NCBI GenBank assembly: GCA_036733345.1
Contig: DAINAR010000023.1
Span: 1-54,494, forward strand
Source of the DNA: JAFGMQ01 sp036733345
Lineage (GTDB): Bacteria > Desulfobacterota > DSM-4660 > Desulfatiglandales > Desulfatiglandaceae
Length of the DNA: 54,494 nucleotides
Direction: 5' to 3'
Of this stretch, positions 16,390 through 25,068 are shown piece by piece (the first letter of the stretch is position 1; every line of letters starts with the position of its first letter). The notes beneath the pieces were generated by a model. That model was not told where the DNA came from, made no database searches, and saw only the letters and a program-made list of their open reading frames with translations. A program made the translations under genes and the position numbers.

Positions 16390-17646
16390 ATGGACAAAAT
16401 AGTCATTGAAGGTGGAAAGCCTCTCAAGGGATCAGTCAGGGTCAGCGGATCAAAAAACGCTGCTCTTCCAATCATAACCGCCTGCCTCCTGACTGGCGGA
16501 TGGCATAAATTGAGTAATATTCCAGGACTTAAAGATGTTGAGACAATTAAAAGCATCATGTCAAAAATGGGTGTTCGTTTTCGAGAGGGCGCAGGATCCC
16601 TTGAGGTAAATTCCGACGATTTAAGAGATTTTGAAGTCCCCTATGAGCTTGTAAAAACCATGAGGGCTTCGATACTGCTGTTGGGCCCTATTCTGGCCCG
16701 CTATGGCAAGGCGAGGATTTCTCTGCCAGGAGGGTGTGCAATAGGGGCGAGGCCGGTTAACCTTCACCTGAAGGCCCTGATAGAAATGGGCGCAGCAATC
16801 GAATTGGATCATGGGTATATAAACGCCCGTGCGGGTCAGCTGAAAGGATGTGATATATTTTTCGATATCCCTACCGTTACAGGGACTGAAAACCTGATGA
16901 TGGCAGCAGTGACAGCGAGTGGTCGAACAGTCTTGAGAAATGCCGCTGAGGAACCCGAAGTTAAGGACCTCGCCAACATGCTGAGAGGAATGGGAGCTGA
17001 AATTGAAGGTGATGGGACAGATACGATTGAGATAAACGGCGTTGATAATTTACGGCCTGCGGAATATTCTGTAATGCCTGACAGGATTGAAGCCGGAACC
17101 TTCATGATTGCCGGGGTAATAACCAGGGGTGAAATGAAAATTCATAACTGCTGCCCGGAACATCTTGGAGCTCTTATAGAAAAGCTTGAATCTGCGGGGG
17201 CATTTTTAAAGGCAACCGATGACGGCTTTCTTGTCAGGGGTCCGGACACCATAGAAAGCGTAGATATAAGAACCATGCCATTTCCAGGATTTCCTACTGA
17301 TCTGCAGGCCCAGTTTATGGCCCTTATGTCCATCGCAAGCGGATGGAGCATGATCAGGGAAACCGTATTTGAAAACAGATTTATTCATGTAAGTGAACTG
17401 AGAAGATTGGGTGCGGAGATTGATATCAACGGCAATCAGGCCCTTGTGAAGGGTAAGGATCGTCTATTCTCCGCTCCGGTAATGGCGACTGACCTTAGAG
17501 CCAGTGCTTCTCTCATCCTGGCTGGTCTGGTGGCCGAAGGAGGAAGGACGGAAGTTCAGAGGATTTATCATCTGGACAGGGGTTACGACGCCCTGGAAAA
17601 AAAGTTCGCCGACCTTGGGGCCTCCATATGGAGAGAAAAAGTGTGA
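16390..17646 (+). CDS. murA: UDP-GlcNAc 1-carboxyvinyltransferase MurA
   Basis: MurA moves enolpyruvate from PEP to UDP-GlcNAc, the first committed step of peptidoglycan synthesis. The start at 16390 gives 418 residues, the usual length, and begins MDKIVIEGGKPLKGSVRVSG. An upstream ATG at 16291 would add 33 residues of no known homology. SGSKNAALPI and the fosfomycin-reactive loop PGGCAIGARPVNLHL, with the catalytic Cys, are present. PFPGFPTDLQAQFMAL is also typical. comEC starts one base after its stop. Confidence 0.96.
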   Translation: MDKIVIEGGKPLKGSVRVSGSKNAALPIITACLLTGGWHKLSNIPGLKDVETIKSIMSKMGVRFREGAGSLEVNSDDLRDFEVPYELVKTMRASILLLGPILARYGKARISLPGGCAIGARPVNLHLKALIEMGAAIELDHGYINARAGQLKGCDIFFDIPTVTGTENLMMAAVTASGRTVLRNAAEEPEVKDLANMLRGMGAEIEGDGTDTIEINGVDNLRPAEYSVMPDRIEAGTFMIAGVITRGEMKIHNCCPEHLGALIEKLESAGAFLKATDDGFLVRGPDTIESVDIRTMPFPGFPTDLQAQFMALMSIASGWSMIRETVFENRFIHVSELRRLGAEIDINGNQALVKGKDRLFSAPVMATDLRASASLILAGLVAEGGRTEVQRIYHLDRGYDALEKKFADLGASIWREKV

Positions 17647-17647
17647 A

Positions 17648-20083
17648 ATGAAACAGCGCCCCCTCATAGCAGCTTTCTTGTTTTTAACCGGGGGTATAAT
17701 TACAGCTCATTGCTTCCTGATTTTTCTCAGAGATCTTATCCTTCCTGCAGTCCTCCTTTTTTCATTTTTACTGTTACTTGCAATCCTTTCTCATAGCCGC
17801 CTGAGGCTTTACCTGCTGCTTCTTGCCTTCCTCGCGGCAGGTATTCTGCTTTACCTTAGACAATACAATCCGTCTCAACTCCTGTCCGCAGCCGGTAATT
17901 ACAATAAGATTAGCATTGAGGGTACCATTCTTGAGCCTGTAAAGACGATTGACAAAAAGACAAGGATAACTTTAAGGGTTGACAGATTTTATACTGCTTC
18001 TGAATGTCGCTCCATAAATGAAAAGATCGTTTTAACAGTCTACAGAGATATGCCTCCTTTAAATCCGGGATTTAAAATTCGTTTTTCAGCCAGATTGAAG
18101 CCTTTCAAAAACTTCAACAATCCCGGCAGATATGACTATGAGAATGCAATGAAGATGGCTGGATTTTCATGTTCTGCGTCTGTATCGGACGGCAAGTCGA
18201 TCATTTTGCTCGGTCCCGGTCATCTTGGTTTTCCCGGTAATCTGATTGAAATCCTTCAGCGTCCCGTAAGGGAGTTCTTAAGTAAAACAATTAGTTTTGA
18301 AGACAGTTCACTTTATCGTGCATTGATCCTTGGTGAGAGGCAGGGGATAAGTAATGAGCAGAGAGAGCTATTTAATAAAACCGGCCTTGGACATATACTT
18401 GCTGTTTCTGGTCTTCATATAGGGCTGGTTGCATGGATTTCGTTTTTTTTTATAAAATGGCTTTTGCTTCGATCATCAAGGCTTACGCTTGGAACCGATA
18501 TAAAGAAAACAGCCGCTGTTCTTACCTGCATTCCTGTTTTGTCATATTCCCTGCTGGCAGGCTTTCATGTGTCGACTCAAAGGGCGCTTATTATGATACT
18601 TGCCTTTTTGTTTTCCCTGATTTTAGGGCGCGAGAAGGACACATGGTCAACTCTTGCCTTGGCCGGCCTCATGATACTGATCGTTGATCCATTTGCCCTT
18701 TTCAGTATCTCATTCCAGCTCTCGTTCACTGCAGTAGTAGGAATCTTATGGCTGATGCCTGCTTTTCTAAATTTTGTATATTCCCGTTTTGAGGGATTGA
18801 ATAAGGAAAAAACATTATTCAGGCAGATGTTACTCTATCTTATAGGTATATTTGCAGTCACGGTCTCTGCTACAGTCTTTCTCTTACCCTTGATAACGTT
18901 TTACTTTCACAGGGTCTCCTGCGTGACAGTTCCTGCAAATATACTGATTATGCCCGTTCTTGGATTCTGGGTATTACCGTTTGGACTCATTTCAGCAGCC
19001 TTTCTTCCCGTATCTACTGTTGCAGCCGATGTATTTCTGCAGATTGGGACAGCAGGGTTACACCTGATGATGGATATAATACGGTATTTTGCGGGCTTAT
19101 CATGGTCGAGTTTCTGGACAATTATGCCAAACCTGTTTGAAATTCTGCTGTTTTATGCAGTAATTTTTTTTGGATATTTTTTCAAGAGATGGAAATGGAC
19201 AAGAGGGATTGTTTTTATACTGCTTATTATAATCCTCAGTGATATTGCCTACTGGACTTACAGGGTTCGGTTTAACAGAGATCTCGAAATAACTTTCCTG
19301 GATGTCGGACAGGGTAATTCAGCTCTGATCGCTTTTCCGGGCGGTAAAAAAATGCTTATAGACGGAGGAGGATTTTTCAGTGGTTATTTTGATACCGGAA
19401 GAATGGTTGTTGCGCCATTTCTATTTTATTCGAAGATATTAAGCGTAGATTATGTTGTCCTGAGCCATCCGCACGCAGACCATATGAACGGCCTCAGCTT
19501 CATTGCTGAAGCATTTAATCCAAAGGAATTCTGGTCAAACGGAGACAGGGTCGAGAGCCTTGCTTTTCATGAATTGATAAATAAGATTGAAATAAAAGGT
19601 ATTAAAAAGATACTGCCGGAAGATCTGTCAGAAGGGAGAGAGATTGGTGGCGCAAAGGTAGAGCCTCTTTATCCTTTAGCTTCCAAAGGACCTCTAAACC
19701 ATTACAAAAAAAGCAGAGATATTGATAACCGTTCATTAGTATTAAAAATTACTTATCAGGATAAGTCCTTTCTTTTTCCCGGAGATATAAGATACAGGAC
19801 TGAAAAGTTTCTGGTCTTGAATTCAGGCGATGATCTCAGAAGTGATATCCTCCTTTTCCCTCATCACGGAAGCAAAAGCTCCGGGTCCATGGATTTCCTG
19901 AAAGCCGTGAACCCTGATATAAGTGTTATTTCTTCAGGCGAATATAACAGGTTTGGTTTCCCTCATGAACAGGTCCTGAAAAGACTTCAGGATGCGGGCA
20001 GCAAGGTTGTCAGGATTGACAGGAAAGGCGCTGTCCGCTTCAAGCTCCATGGGAACCGGTTAACTATTAAAACATTCCGGTAA
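17648..20083 (+). CDS. comEC: ComEC/Rec2 DNA-uptake channel
   Basis: ComEC carries single-stranded DNA across the inner membrane during natural transformation. About 811 residues from the ATG at 17648: N-terminal membrane helices and an OB-like DUF4131 region, then the Competence domain (LLAVSGLHIGLVAW, LSFTAVVGILWLMP). The C-terminal metallo-beta-lactamase domain has DVGQGNSALI, SHPHADHMNG and FPHHGSKSSGS. An upstream in-frame start inside murA is unlikely. The murA-comEC spacing suggests one transcript. All domains look intact. Confidence 0.93.
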   Translation: MKQRPLIAAFLFLTGGIITAHCFLIFLRDLILPAVLLFSFLLLLAILSHSRLRLYLLLLAFLAAGILLYLRQYNPSQLLSAAGNYNKISIEGTILEPVKTIDKKTRITLRVDRFYTASECRSINEKIVLTVYRDMPPLNPGFKIRFSARLKPFKNFNNPGRYDYENAMKMAGFSCSASVSDGKSIILLGPGHLGFPGNLIEILQRPVREFLSKTISFEDSSLYRALILGERQGISNEQRELFNKTGLGHILAVSGLHIGLVAWISFFFIKWLLLRSSRLTLGTDIKKTAAVLTCIPVLSYSLLAGFHVSTQRALIMILAFLFSLILGREKDTWSTLALAGLMILIVDPFALFSISFQLSFTAVVGILWLMPAFLNFVYSRFEGLNKEKTLFRQMLLYLIGIFAVTVSATVFLLPLITFYFHRVSCVTVPANILIMPVLGFWVLPFGLISAAFLPVSTVAADVFLQIGTAGLHLMMDIIRYFAGLSWSSFWTIMPNLFEILLFYAVIFFGYFFKRWKWTRGIVFILLIIILSDIAYWTYRVRFNRDLEITFLDVGQGNSALIAFPGGKKMLIDGGGFFSGYFDTGRMVVAPFLFYSKILSVDYVVLSHPHADHMNGLSFIAEAFNPKEFWSNGDRVESLAFHELINKIEIKGIKKILPEDLSEGREIGGAKVEPLYPLASKGPLNHYKKSRDIDNRSLVLKITYQDKSFLFPGDIRYRTEKFLVLNSGDDLRSDILLFPHHGSKSSGSMDFLKAVNPDISVISSGEYNRFGFPHEQVLKRLQDAGSKVVRIDRKGAVRFKLHGNRLTIKTFR

Positions 20084-20096
20084 GTTAACAGAAAGC

Positions 20097-20594
20097 CTAT
20101 GGCCTTATTCGGTTGTCAACAAATTCCGCCATTTCCTTGCTTTTCTTAAGATATTCAGCAATCGTTAAGGCATCATTCCTGTTTAACAGCACACAAGCTG
20201 TGAATAGCTTTGCTTCCTCTACTCTTACCTCAAAATTCTCTCCCTGTTCAGAGGAAAATGATACCTTATATTCCCCGACCGGAACAGTATCCATAGATTT
20301 CATATCCCGGCTTTCCTTATGTTTTTTATAATAATCATCAGTTTTACTGAGCACGTCAGCGACAGCCTCTGCCTGGGCAGGTGACAGGGCCAGTGTGGCC
20401 AGCTTTCCACCACGGCTGCTCAGAATTATCAGGAGACTGTCTTTTTGTTTCTGAACTTTCATGGTAACATAACCGGCTTTTGCAACATGCCATGTGAAGG
20501 TATAATCGCTTATTACAAAATCGGATGCAGTTGATAAGGATATAGGTCCGATCAGGAATAATACGGAAAAGAAGAAGATAGTCTTTTTTAACAT
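20097..20594 (-). CDS. Exported protein of unknown function
   Basis: The 165 residues begin with a signal peptide (MLKKTIFFFSVLFLIGPISL, cut likely after STA-S). The mature part has two beta-rich stretches (YVTMKVQKQKDSLLIILSSR and GEYKVSFSSEQGENFEVRVE) around a helix LSPAQAEAVADVLSKTDDYY. I do not recognise a family. It converges on comEC from the other strand. Confidence 0.6.
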   Translation of the reverse strand: MLKKTIFFFSVLFLIGPISLSTASDFVISDYTFTWHVAKAGYVTMKVQKQKDSLLIILSSRGGKLATLALSPAQAEAVADVLSKTDDYYKKHKESRDMKSMDTVPVGEYKVSFSSEQGENFEVRVEEAKLFTACVLLNRNDALTIAEYLKKSKEMAEFVDNRIRP

Positions 20595-20848
20595 GTCTTT
20601 ACTCTCCTGTTTTTATTAAAAATAAATTTTTCATGAAATTACTCTTATATTATTTCAGAATAAAAATCCAGTTATAGATTCCTGCAGGGCTGATATTTCA
20701 GGGAAGGGGGATAGGTTTCCGGATAAACTGAACAGAAAAAGGGCATGTTTTTCATTTACTCCCGCATCTTGTTGTATTATAAAAAAATTTCCATTCAGCC
20801 GTGTAAGCAATGATGTAAGAATAGATTTGCATTAATGGAGCACACTTA

Positions 20849-21523
20849 ATGTTTGAGTCTCTGAGACTGTGCGATTTTCAGGATAAACACCTGGCTATTT
20901 TAAGACATTCCTCAAGCACAAGACCAATGATCTGGGTAGTGGAGGAAAATGGTGTCAGGGCGGTTGTGAAGGATTTCAGCGTTAACAGATTTATATACAG
21001 GAATATCGCAGGACGTTTTCTCGTATGGAGAGAAGCAAAGGCCTACAGAAGGCTTAAAAATGTCAAAGGTGTGCCGGCATTATACAGGGTTATAGACGGC
21101 CTAGCGCTTGTTATGGAAGAAATCCCCGGAAGGAGCCTGGAAAACCTTGAAAAGGAAATACAACTGGGTGCTGAATTTTTTCATGCCCTGAAACGCCTTG
21201 TAGATAAATTTCATGAGAGGGGCCTTGCACATTGTGATTTAAAAAGGGCGCCCAATTTTATTTTAGGACAGGATGGACACCCTTATGTAATTGACTGGGC
21301 GGCATCTATTTCAGAGAGCGAATTCAGGATTTTTCCTCTGAACAGGATTTACCGCAGATTTTTGCTGGACGATTACCTGGCCATAATAAAACTTAAACTG
21401 CGCCATATACCGGAAAAGGTAACGCCGGAGGAAAAACATGCATACAATAAGAGAGGCGGGATGGAAATATTTGTCAGATCAATAAGGGACAGGCTTAGAA
21501 ATTTACTGCAGAAGATTGCATGA
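20849..21523 (+). CDS. Lipopolysaccharide-kinase / RIO-like kinase
   Basis: The 224 residues have the small kinase fold of Kdo/heptose kinases. VRAVVKDFS carries the ATP-binding lysine. RLVDKFHERGLAHCDLKRAPN holds the catalytic HCDLKxxN loop, and PYVIDWAA replaces the DFG metal site with DW. The N-lobe glycine loop is weak, as in this family. A role in phosphorylating lipid A core sugar is likely from the family, but no LPS genes are next to it. Confidence 0.72.
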   Translation: MFESLRLCDFQDKHLAILRHSSSTRPMIWVVEENGVRAVVKDFSVNRFIYRNIAGRFLVWREAKAYRRLKNVKGVPALYRVIDGLALVMEEIPGRSLENLEKEIQLGAEFFHALKRLVDKFHERGLAHCDLKRAPNFILGQDGHPYVIDWAASISESEFRIFPLNRIYRRFLLDDYLAIIKLKLRHIPEKVTPEEKHAYNKRGGMEIFVRSIRDRLRNLLQKIA

Positions 21524-21535
21524 AAAGCATTGGCC

Positions 21536-21973
21536 TTATAAAGTTTGCTGCTTTAGTACATACAGTCTCAGACTGTATTTATGAAATGAATTCATTCCCC
21601 ATGAAACAACCAGATCGATTCGCCTGAGTCGGTCCAGGTATTCATCAGCATCCGGATATGTTACATTGCTTGCCGTCATGGACCATTGATAGCCAGGGAA
21701 ATCTTCACCGAAGTCACCTGAGTCGGAGAAAATTTCATCAGGGTCTGCCAGCTTCTTTTCGGCCATTTTCATCTGAGCCAGGAGAGGTGCTGTTGTATTA
21801 AATCTTGCTTCTCCGGCCAGGGAAACGCTTTGAGACTGGGATCCAAGGGCTGCAACAAGTGAAATCGCCAGTATAGCCATAGCCACCATGACTTCAAGTA
21901 AAGTGAATCCGGATAAATCACAATTTGTTTTCCTGAATAAATGTTTCATTTTATATGGGGCTGCATTATTCAT
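21536..21973 (-). CDS. gspI: Type II secretion minor pseudopilin GspI
   Basis: The prepilin motif SGFTLLEVMVAMAILAISLV is followed by 120 residues of pseudopilin. The leader before the cleavage Gly is about 21 residues. Position after gspG and gspH, and the motif GEARFNTTAPLLAQMKMAEK, fit GspI. It is the last gene of the four-gene minus-strand group; gspJ and gspK are absent here. Confidence 0.8.
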   Translation of the reverse strand: MNNAAPYKMKHLFRKTNCDLSGFTLLEVMVAMAILAISLVAALGSQSQSVSLAGEARFNTTAPLLAQMKMAEKKLADPDEIFSDSGDFGEDFPGYQWSMTASNVTYPDADEYLDRLRRIDLVVSWGMNSFHKYSLRLYVLKQQTL

Positions 21974-22002
21974 TCATAATTGATGGTTATTTTACGAATC
22001 CG

Positions 22003-22512
22003 TCAGTCTTCAAAATCTACATATTTATCAAAGATTTCGACCTTTAAAAGAAAAGGGCTCAGCAAGAGAGTAAATTCCCTGTTGTCGTCACAGCCGAGAT
22101 GAATCGCTGATTTCTGGACATAACCTTTTTTGTTAAAGAGGATTGCTGCAACGCCGTTCATTATTTTGCCCTTTCCCCTGAACCATACATCAAGGACACG
22201 AACGCCTGATGGCAGTGATGTGGCATTTTCTCTGGCAAACAGCAGTTCTTCCTCGTTCATGTCAGGGGAGTCGCTCCAGAATTTGTTCAAACCAAGATCA
22301 AAATGAAGGATAACCGGTTTTTGATCTTCGATTGCCTTTTCCCTTAACTCGTTAATTAGACCTGTCAATTTGCGGGATGATGACTTTAAATTATCTGTCA
22401 GAATGCTGTAGTGAATTCTCGGGATGATCAGCCCCATCATCAGCGCAATCAGGAATAGGACTACTGAGATTTCAATGAACGTATAACCTTTTGTAGAATT
22501 TAAAGGGTTCAT
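22003..22512 (-). CDS. gspH: Type II secretion minor pseudopilin GspH
   Basis: The 169 residues start MNPLNSTKGYTFIEISVVLF, a prepilin cleavage site with Tyr in place of Phe after Gly and the needed Glu five residues in. The rest, with a LRDKA-like NELREKAIEDQ and a beta-rich tail, fits GspH. It lies between gspG and gspI with 14- and 29-base gaps, so it is cotranscribed. Confidence 0.8.
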   Translation of the reverse strand: MNPLNSTKGYTFIEISVVLFLIALMMGLIIPRIHYSILTDNLKSSSRKLTGLINELREKAIEDQKPVILHFDLGLNKFWSDSPDMNEEELLFARENATSLPSGVRVLDVWFRGKGKIMNGVAAILFNKKGYVQKSAIHLGCDDNREFTLLLSPFLLKVEIFDKYVDFED

Positions 22513-22526
22513 CTGTCAGACTGTGT

Positions 22527-23078
22527 CTATTCCAGCTCCCAGCTGCTGATATCCTTATCATCGCCTTCTCCACCCAATTGTCCATCTGCACCGTATGATA
22601 TAATATCAAAATCATGATGCAGGCCGGGAGAAATATATATGTAGTCATTTTCCCATGGGTCTTTGGGAATCTTACCTTTTTCGAGGTAGCCTCCTTCTCT
22701 CCAGGCCTTTGGGAGCCGTCCAACCGTCGGAGTCTCGATAAGTGCTTCGAGACCCTGCTCAGTACTTGGATATGCACCGTTGTCCAGTTTATACAGTTTC
22801 AACGCAGTTTCAATGCTTTCGATCTGTATCCTGGCCTTCATACGCCTCGCCTCTTCCGGTCTACCCATTATTTTCGGGATAATAAGACCTGCAAGAATTC
22901 CAAGGATTACGACGACTACCATGACTTCAATCAACGTGAACCCCGGCTCATTCAATCCGCCAGAGGCGGACGAGGGTTCGATTCCCCGCCCCTTGGGGCG
23001 TTCAATGCTTTTTACGATACCCCGCTGCTCTGCGGCGGGGTAGTTTATTTTGTTTTTAAAGGTGTTTCCAGTCTTCAT
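22527..23078 (-). CDS. gspG: Type II secretion major pseudopilin GspG with an oversized leader
   Basis: GspG builds the periplasmic pseudopilus. PGFTLIEVMVVVVILGILAG is the cleavage site and first helix. The later YPSTEQGLEALI, PKDPWENDYIY and SYGADGQLGGEGDDKDISSW are typical of GspG, including the calcium loop. The leader before the cleavage Gly is about 47 residues, where the family usually has 6 to 10. Most of it (KINYPAAEQ through SSASGGLN) is the in-frame translation of a palindromic repeat at 22951-23049. A later start codon after the repeat is not available: the next Met lies inside the pilin helix. PilD-type processing would remove the insert. Confidence 0.88.
   Translation of the reverse strand: MKTGNTFKNKINYPAAEQRGIVKSIERPKGRGIEPSSASGGLNEPGFTLIEVMVVVVILGILAGLIIPKIMGRPEEARRMKARIQIESIETALKLYKLDNGAYPSTEQGLEALIETPTVGRLPKAWREGGYLEKGKIPKDPWENDYIYISPGLHHDFDIISYGADGQLGGEGDDKDISSWELE
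22951..23049. repeat. Three-hairpin palindromic repeat inside gspG
   Basis: This is an inverted copy of 2141-2239. It has all three hairpins intact: TCCGCC-AGA-GGCGGA, CGCCCC-TT-GGGGCG and TACCCCGC with GCGGGGTA. It carries no stop codon in the gspG frame and adds about 33 residues to the leader. The inner GGTTCGATTCC looks like a tRNA T-loop, but no other tRNA part is present. Confidence 0.92.
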
Positions 23079-23147
23079 GTCTACTTCCTCAAATTAGGTG
23101 GGCAAGAACAATTGAAAAGTACTTTCCTAAAGCTTAAATGCTTTTTT

Positions 23148-24371
23148 TCAGCGTATCATCTGGTTCATCTCAAATATTGGAAGCAGAATCGAGATGACAA
23201 TAAGGCCGACAATAACTCCCATAACGAGAATCATAATAGGTTCCAGCATTGATGTCATAGCCATTACCTGAGATTCAGCCTCTCTTTCATATATATCCGC
23301 AATTTTGTTAAGCATGTCCTCCAGCTCTCCGCTCTGCTCGCCTACGGAAATCATCTGAACAGCAATGGGAGGAAACCAGCGACTTTGTCCGAGTTGAGTG
23401 GAGAGGCTTTTCCCTGCCTCTATCTGGTCCATTGCATTATCAATGGCTTTTGCGATTTGAGTATTATTGACTATATTTCGAACAATTTTAAGTGCATTCA
23501 AAAGAGGGACACCGCTTTTCAGCAGACTGCCGAGTGTCCTCGCGAATCGCGCCATGGCCATTTTTATATTTATAGACCCAAAAACAGGAATACGCAACTT
23601 TACTTTATCCCAGAAATATCTGCCGGATGGATTTCTGATTGCACGTTTGATAAGGAAAACAGTGCCTGCAAGTATAAAAATGACTATCCACCAGAATGAT
23701 TTCAAAAAACTACTTATACCTATTAATATTAAAGTGGGAAGAGGAAGGGTCTTATGCATTTCACCAAAAATAGCAAGAATATCAGGGATGATAAATGTGA
23801 TCAGAAAAAACAGTATTAATGAACCAACGAAAAACATTAGAACAGGATAGGCCATTGCCGCCTTGAAACGTCCCCTTAATGCCTGCTGACGTTCACTGAA
23901 GTCAGCAAGGCGATCCAGAACCAGATCAAGAGATCCCGAACTTTCGCCGGCTCTTACCATATTGATATATACCTCGGAAAAGACCTTTGGATGTTTCGAT
24001 AATGAAGAAGCAAAACTTCCGCCCTCATTCACGGACTCTTTAATCTGGGCCAGTATTTTTTTGAAAAGCGGATTTGCAGCCTGGCTCATTAATGTATCAA
24101 GAGACGAAACAAGAGGTACTCCTGCACCTAAAAGGATAGACAGTTGCCTTGTTGCAGCAGAAAGCTCTCCGGACTTAACACGTTTGAAAAAATTCGAAAG
24201 GGCCGAACTGTGAGGAAGCCCTTTCTGTCTCGATAATGCTTCTTTAATATCAATTGTGAATACTCCTGACCCTCTGAGCCTCTGTCTTGCTGTAATAGCA
24301 CTGTCAGCATCAATGATTCCTTTTTTGTTTTTGCCGGCCCTGTCAAAGCCCTTATACTCATATACAGGCAT
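23148..24371 (-). CDS. gspF: Type II secretion inner-membrane protein GspF
   Basis: GspF is the polytopic platform protein of the secretion system. The 407 residues start MPVYEYKGFDRAGKNKKGII and hold two repeats of the T2SSF domain, each with a helix bundle (RQLSILLGAGVPLVSSLDTL and FARTLGSLLKSGVPLLNALK). Three membrane segments are visible, the last one near the C-terminus (MILVMGVIVGLIVISILLPI). It leads the gspFGHI group. The gspE ATPase and gspD secretin are not in the window. Confidence 0.93.
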   Translation of the reverse strand: MPVYEYKGFDRAGKNKKGIIDADSAITARQRLRGSGVFTIDIKEALSRQKGLPHSSALSNFFKRVKSGELSAATRQLSILLGAGVPLVSSLDTLMSQAANPLFKKILAQIKESVNEGGSFASSLSKHPKVFSEVYINMVRAGESSGSLDLVLDRLADFSERQQALRGRFKAAMAYPVLMFFVGSLILFFLITFIIPDILAIFGEMHKTLPLPTLILIGISSFLKSFWWIVIFILAGTVFLIKRAIRNPSGRYFWDKVKLRIPVFGSINIKMAMARFARTLGSLLKSGVPLLNALKIVRNIVNNTQIAKAIDNAMDQIEAGKSLSTQLGQSRWFPPIAVQMISVGEQSGELEDMLNKIADIYEREAESQVMAMTSMLEPIMILVMGVIVGLIVISILLPIFEMNQMIR

Positions 24372-24645
24372 AATTTAAATGTATTGAAGGTGTTAATGTC
24401 ATAGATATTGAGTTTTAATGCTTTTACATAAGCCTTTAATATACATTCGATCAAACTTGAATATGTTAGCAGTACCAAAAATCAGTGTCAACAAATCCCC
24501 TCAGGACTCTGATTTCACTGAATATCTTGACTTAACTGCATAAGTCAATTAATGTCAATCAATTATCAGCAGTATCAAATAGACAGCAGTCAAAATTTAA
24601 ACCCTGATTGCATTGATTATCGTTATTCGAAACAGGCGTAATTAA

Positions 24646-25068
24646 ATGAAACCCTTTGCCAGAAGACTGCTTTTCTTAATCATCTTTTGCTTGATTTGCT
24701 CCCAATGCAATGGAGAAGAATCCATCTTCTTTCAGACAGGACAGGATTCATCCCAAAATAATATTTCAGACAATCAATCAGAGGTAAACACAGGAGTCAG
24801 ACTTGCTTCGTTTTTTAGAGATCATATCTCAGCAGTAGATGGTGACAGGTGTCCCAGTTTCCCTTCATGTTCCTCATACAGCGTCGAGGTCTTTAAAAAG
24901 CATGGGTTTTTTATCGGATGGATAATGACTGTTGACAGACTGATCCATGAAGCAGATGAAGCCTCAATATCTCCCCTTGTCCGTCGAAATGGGAAGATTA
25001 AAATTCTTGATCCGGTTGAAGATAATGATTTGTGGTGGTTTTCGATAAATGGAAAAAATAAAGATTAA
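24646..25068 (+). CDS. Exported YidD-like (haemolytic domain) protein
   Basis: The 140 residues begin with a signal peptide or lipoprotein-like segment (LLFLIIFCLICSQCNG). The second half, DRCPSFPSCSSYSVEVFKKH followed by GFFIGWIMTVDRLIHE, matches YidD, the membrane protein insertion efficiency factor, including its paired cysteines. Normal YidD is cytosolic and about 80 residues, so this is an exported, longer variant. The next gene overlaps its end by 20 bases and encodes a TPR protein, which suggests that they work together. Confidence 0.75.
   Translation: MKPFARRLLFLIIFCLICSQCNGEESIFFQTGQDSSQNNISDNQSEVNTGVRLASFFRDHISAVDGDRCPSFPSCSSYSVEVFKKHGFFIGWIMTVDRLIHEADEASISPLVRRNGKIKILDPVEDNDLWWFSINGKNKD

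Noticed and set aside
22965..22992. A tRNA gene suggested by GGTTCGATTCC in the palindromic repeat
   Set aside because: The T-stem does not pair fully, and no acceptor, D or anticodon arm is present. The similarity is local to the repeat.
22614..23252. A 212-residue plus-strand ORF across gspG and gspF
   Set aside because: It reads antisense to pseudopilin sequence and the repeat. The minus-strand genes have family motifs and proper starts.
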